Position numbers and translations under genes: made by a program. A stretch of 64,000 nucleotides of DNA from Streptomyces sannanensis (lineage in GTDB: Bacteria > Actinomycetota > Actinomycetes > Streptomycetales > Streptomycetaceae): contig NZ_BAAAYL010000001.1 in NCBI RefSeq assembly GCF_039536205.1, positions 2,232,001-2,296,000 on the forward strand, in the 5' to 3' direction. Below the pieces are notes generated by a model. It had not been told where the DNA came from. It did not search any database and saw only the letters and a program-made list of their open reading frames with translations. This document shows, piece by piece, positions 60,265 to 64,000 of this stretch (positions within the stretch are counted from its first letter, which is position 1; every line of letters starts with the position of its first letter).

Positions 60265-61973
60265 AAGACTCATGAAGATCTTGGGTTCTGGCCCCGCCGC
60301 GTGAGCGGCGGGGCCAGACTCTTTCTCGTGGTGATGGGGGAATGGGCCGGGGAGACGGTCGGGCCGGATGTGTGGGAGACCTGCCGGGAGTTGATCCCGG
60401 CAGGCAGTGTGTTCGCGTTCCTGGCCGAGCATCGCGGCGCGCTGTTCCCGGCGGAGACGTTCGAGGACATGTACCCGTCGGCGAACGGGCGGCCGAGCAT
60501 GCCGCCGCAGATCCTGGCCGCGGCGATCACGCTGCAGGCCCTTAACGGGCTGTCGGACTTCGAGACGGTCCAGGAGTTGCGGTGTGACCTGAGGTGGAAG
60601 GCCGCGTGCGGGCTGGGCCTGCACGACATGGCGTTCGATCCGTCGCTGCTGGCCTACTTCCGGCGCCGGCTGGCCCGCTCGGTGCGGCCGAACCGTGTCT
60701 TCGAGACGGTGCGCGAGGTGGTGAAGGCCACCGGTGTCCTCAAGGGCAAGCACCGGCGGGCGCTGGACTCCACGGTGCTGGACGATGCGGTCGCCACCCA
60801 GGACACCGTCACCCAGATCATCGCCGCCGTCCGCGCGGTAATTCGCGAGGTCCCCGGGGCCGCTGAGGTGGCAGCCGTGCAGTGCACCGCGCATGACTAC
60901 AGCGACCCGGGCAAACCAAGGATCGCCTGGAATGACGAGCAGGCCCGCGCCACGCTTGTTGATGCCCTGGTCAGTGACGCGCTCAGGCTGCTCGGGCATC
61001 TGCCCGAGCAGGAGCTGGGCGAGAAGGCCGCGAATGCCGTCGGCATCCTGGCCCTGGTCGCAGGTCAAGACGTCGAACCCGCCGAGGACTCCGACGGCCG
61101 CGACGGGCGCTGGCGCATCACCCGTGGCACCGCGCAGGACCGGATGGTCTCCACCGTCGACCCCGAGGCCCGGCACATCCACAAAACCCGCACCCACCAG
61201 CAAGACGGCTACAAGGCCCACCTGGCCATCGAGCCCGAGACCGGGTTATACACCGCCGTCGCCCTGCGGCCCGGAAGCGGCCCAGAGCACCACGAGGCCA
61301 CCGTCGGCCTGGACCTTCTCGCCGAGGAGGACGGGCCGGTGGACGCCTTCGGCGACACCGCCTACTCCACCGGCGAGGCCCGCCAGGCCCTCGAAGACGC
61401 AGGGCACCGGCTGTTCCTCAAACCCGCCCCGCTACGGGCGGCCGTCCCCGGCGGCTTCACCCTGGACGACTTCGCCATCGACACCGCCGCCGCCACGGTG
61501 ACCTGCCCCGCCGGACACACGGTCCCCCTGTCAGACCCCGGCGGACAGCACCACCAGCGCAAGGCGGCCTTCGGGAAACTCTGCACCGGATGTCCCCTGC
61601 GCGAGCGGTGCACCAAGGCCAAGGCCGGCCGCATCCTGACCATCCGCCCACACCACGACCTGCTCGCAGCCGCCCGCCGCCAGGCCGCTACCGACCCCGA
61701 CTGGCAAGCCGACTACCGCCGCTGGAGACCACCGGTCGAACGCGCCGTCGCCTGGCTCGTCCACCACGGCAACCGCAAACTCCGCTACCGCGGAACCATC
61801 GCCAACGACACCTGGCTCCACACCCGAGCCGCCGCCCTCAACCTCCGCCGACTGATCAACCTCGGACTCACCCGCACCGGCGACACCTGGCACCTCGCCC
61901 CGGCCACCGGATGACCAGAAGGGCCGCCCGGCCTCCGGCCGGACAGCCCCTCAACAAGATCTTCATGAGTCTT
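60265..61973 (+). mobile_element. Complete IS1182-type insertion sequence
   Basis: 1,709 bases with perfect 19-base terminal inverted repeats (AAGACTCATGAAGATCTTG at 60265-60283, its complement at 61955-61973) and CTAG on both sides (60261-60264, 61974-61977), consistent with a four-base target duplication. One transposase gene. Perfect ends and an open gene suggest recent insertion and possible activity. Confidence 0.9.
60334..61914 (+). CDS. IS1182-family transposase
   Basis: 526 residues from ATG 60334 (GTG 60301 is an in-frame alternative). N-terminus with VFAFLAEHRGALFPAETFED and MPPQILAAAITLQALNGLSD, then DDE catalytic parts: ALDSTVLDDAVATQD, DAFGDTAYSTGEARQALEDA, and a late glutamate in PPVERAVAWLVHHGNRKLRY. 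A cysteine-rich insert (FGKLCTGCPLRERCTKAKAG) is typical of the family. No frameshift seen. Confidence 0.92.
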   Translation: MGEWAGETVGPDVWETCRELIPAGSVFAFLAEHRGALFPAETFEDMYPSANGRPSMPPQILAAAITLQALNGLSDFETVQELRCDLRWKAACGLGLHDMAFDPSLLAYFRRRLARSVRPNRVFETVREVVKATGVLKGKHRRALDSTVLDDAVATQDTVTQIIAAVRAVIREVPGAAEVAAVQCTAHDYSDPGKPRIAWNDEQARATLVDALVSDALRLLGHLPEQELGEKAANAVGILALVAGQDVEPAEDSDGRDGRWRITRGTAQDRMVSTVDPEARHIHKTRTHQQDGYKAHLAIEPETGLYTAVALRPGSGPEHHEATVGLDLLAEEDGPVDAFGDTAYSTGEARQALEDAGHRLFLKPAPLRAAVPGGFTLDDFAIDTAAATVTCPAGHTVPLSDPGGQHHQRKAAFGKLCTGCPLRERCTKAKAGRILTIRPHHDLLAAARRQAATDPDWQADYRRWRPPVERAVAWLVHHGNRKLRYRGTIANDTWLHTRAAALNLRRLINLGLTRTGDTWHLAPATG

Positions 61974-63998
<2,025 letters not shown>

Positions 63999-64000
63999 TA

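Overview
The window looks like a Streptomyces chromosome. It is very GC-rich, has Streptomyces-type codon use and frequent GTG starts, and carries a core gene order I recall from that genus: the sigma-factor gene hrdA, dnaG, dgt, ppdK, dusB, glyS, the zinc operon znuABC-zur, uppS, recO and leuA. These assignments come from reading the translated sequence; no database search was possible.

Positions 1 to about 18,090 are the right end of an integrated phage-like element. A tyrosine integrase (16399-17967) lies against the 3' end of a tRNA gene with anticodon CAU (18093-18166), and a small excisionase precedes it. Terminase small and large subunits (3671-5753) and a portal protein cut by the left window edge mark it as a tailed-phage prophage, with head and tail genes presumably outside the window. 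Between terminase and integrase are three ParB-domain proteins (one fused to a methyltransferase), a chain of very small overlapping genes, a serine-recombinase-like protein lacking its catalytic domain, and a possible decayed second excisionase. There is also a divergent pair: a LuxR-type regulator with a sensor-like domain, and a 66-residue secreted peptide whose mature form starts and ends with the motif DIQW. I consider that pair the best candidate for an undescribed signalling system.

Positions 18,170 to 44,050 hold two tRNA-Asn genes, a xylulokinase-like gene, a heterodimeric ABC exporter, hrdA, dnaG, a ferredoxin-reductase-like flavoprotein and dgt. A scarred zone (30,877-35,640) follows, with a TnpB remnant inside a broken sirohydrochlorin-chelatase gene, an IS5-type transposase remnant and an inositol-monophosphatase remnant. 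Next come a repeat-rich surface protein with its sortase, a TauE-type transporter, a short-chain dehydrogenase, a PhoX-like phosphatase and an ArsR-type regulator.

Positions 44,400 to 63,911 are mostly housekeeping: pyruvate phosphate dikinase, tRNA-dihydrouridine synthase, a drug exporter, glycyl-tRNA synthetase, zinc uptake with its Zur repressor and two Zur-like boxes, undecaprenyl diphosphate synthase, RecO, a TerB-like protein and 2-isopropylmalate synthase.

A theme of the right two thirds is a set of small palindromic repeats bounded by the tetranucleotide CTAG. At most sites that CTAG carries the TAG stop codon of a neighbouring gene. Near leuA three such elements, one of them a complete IS1182-type insertion sequence, sit end to end separated only by CTAG. 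The elements appear to use C+TAG stop codons as harmless landing sites.
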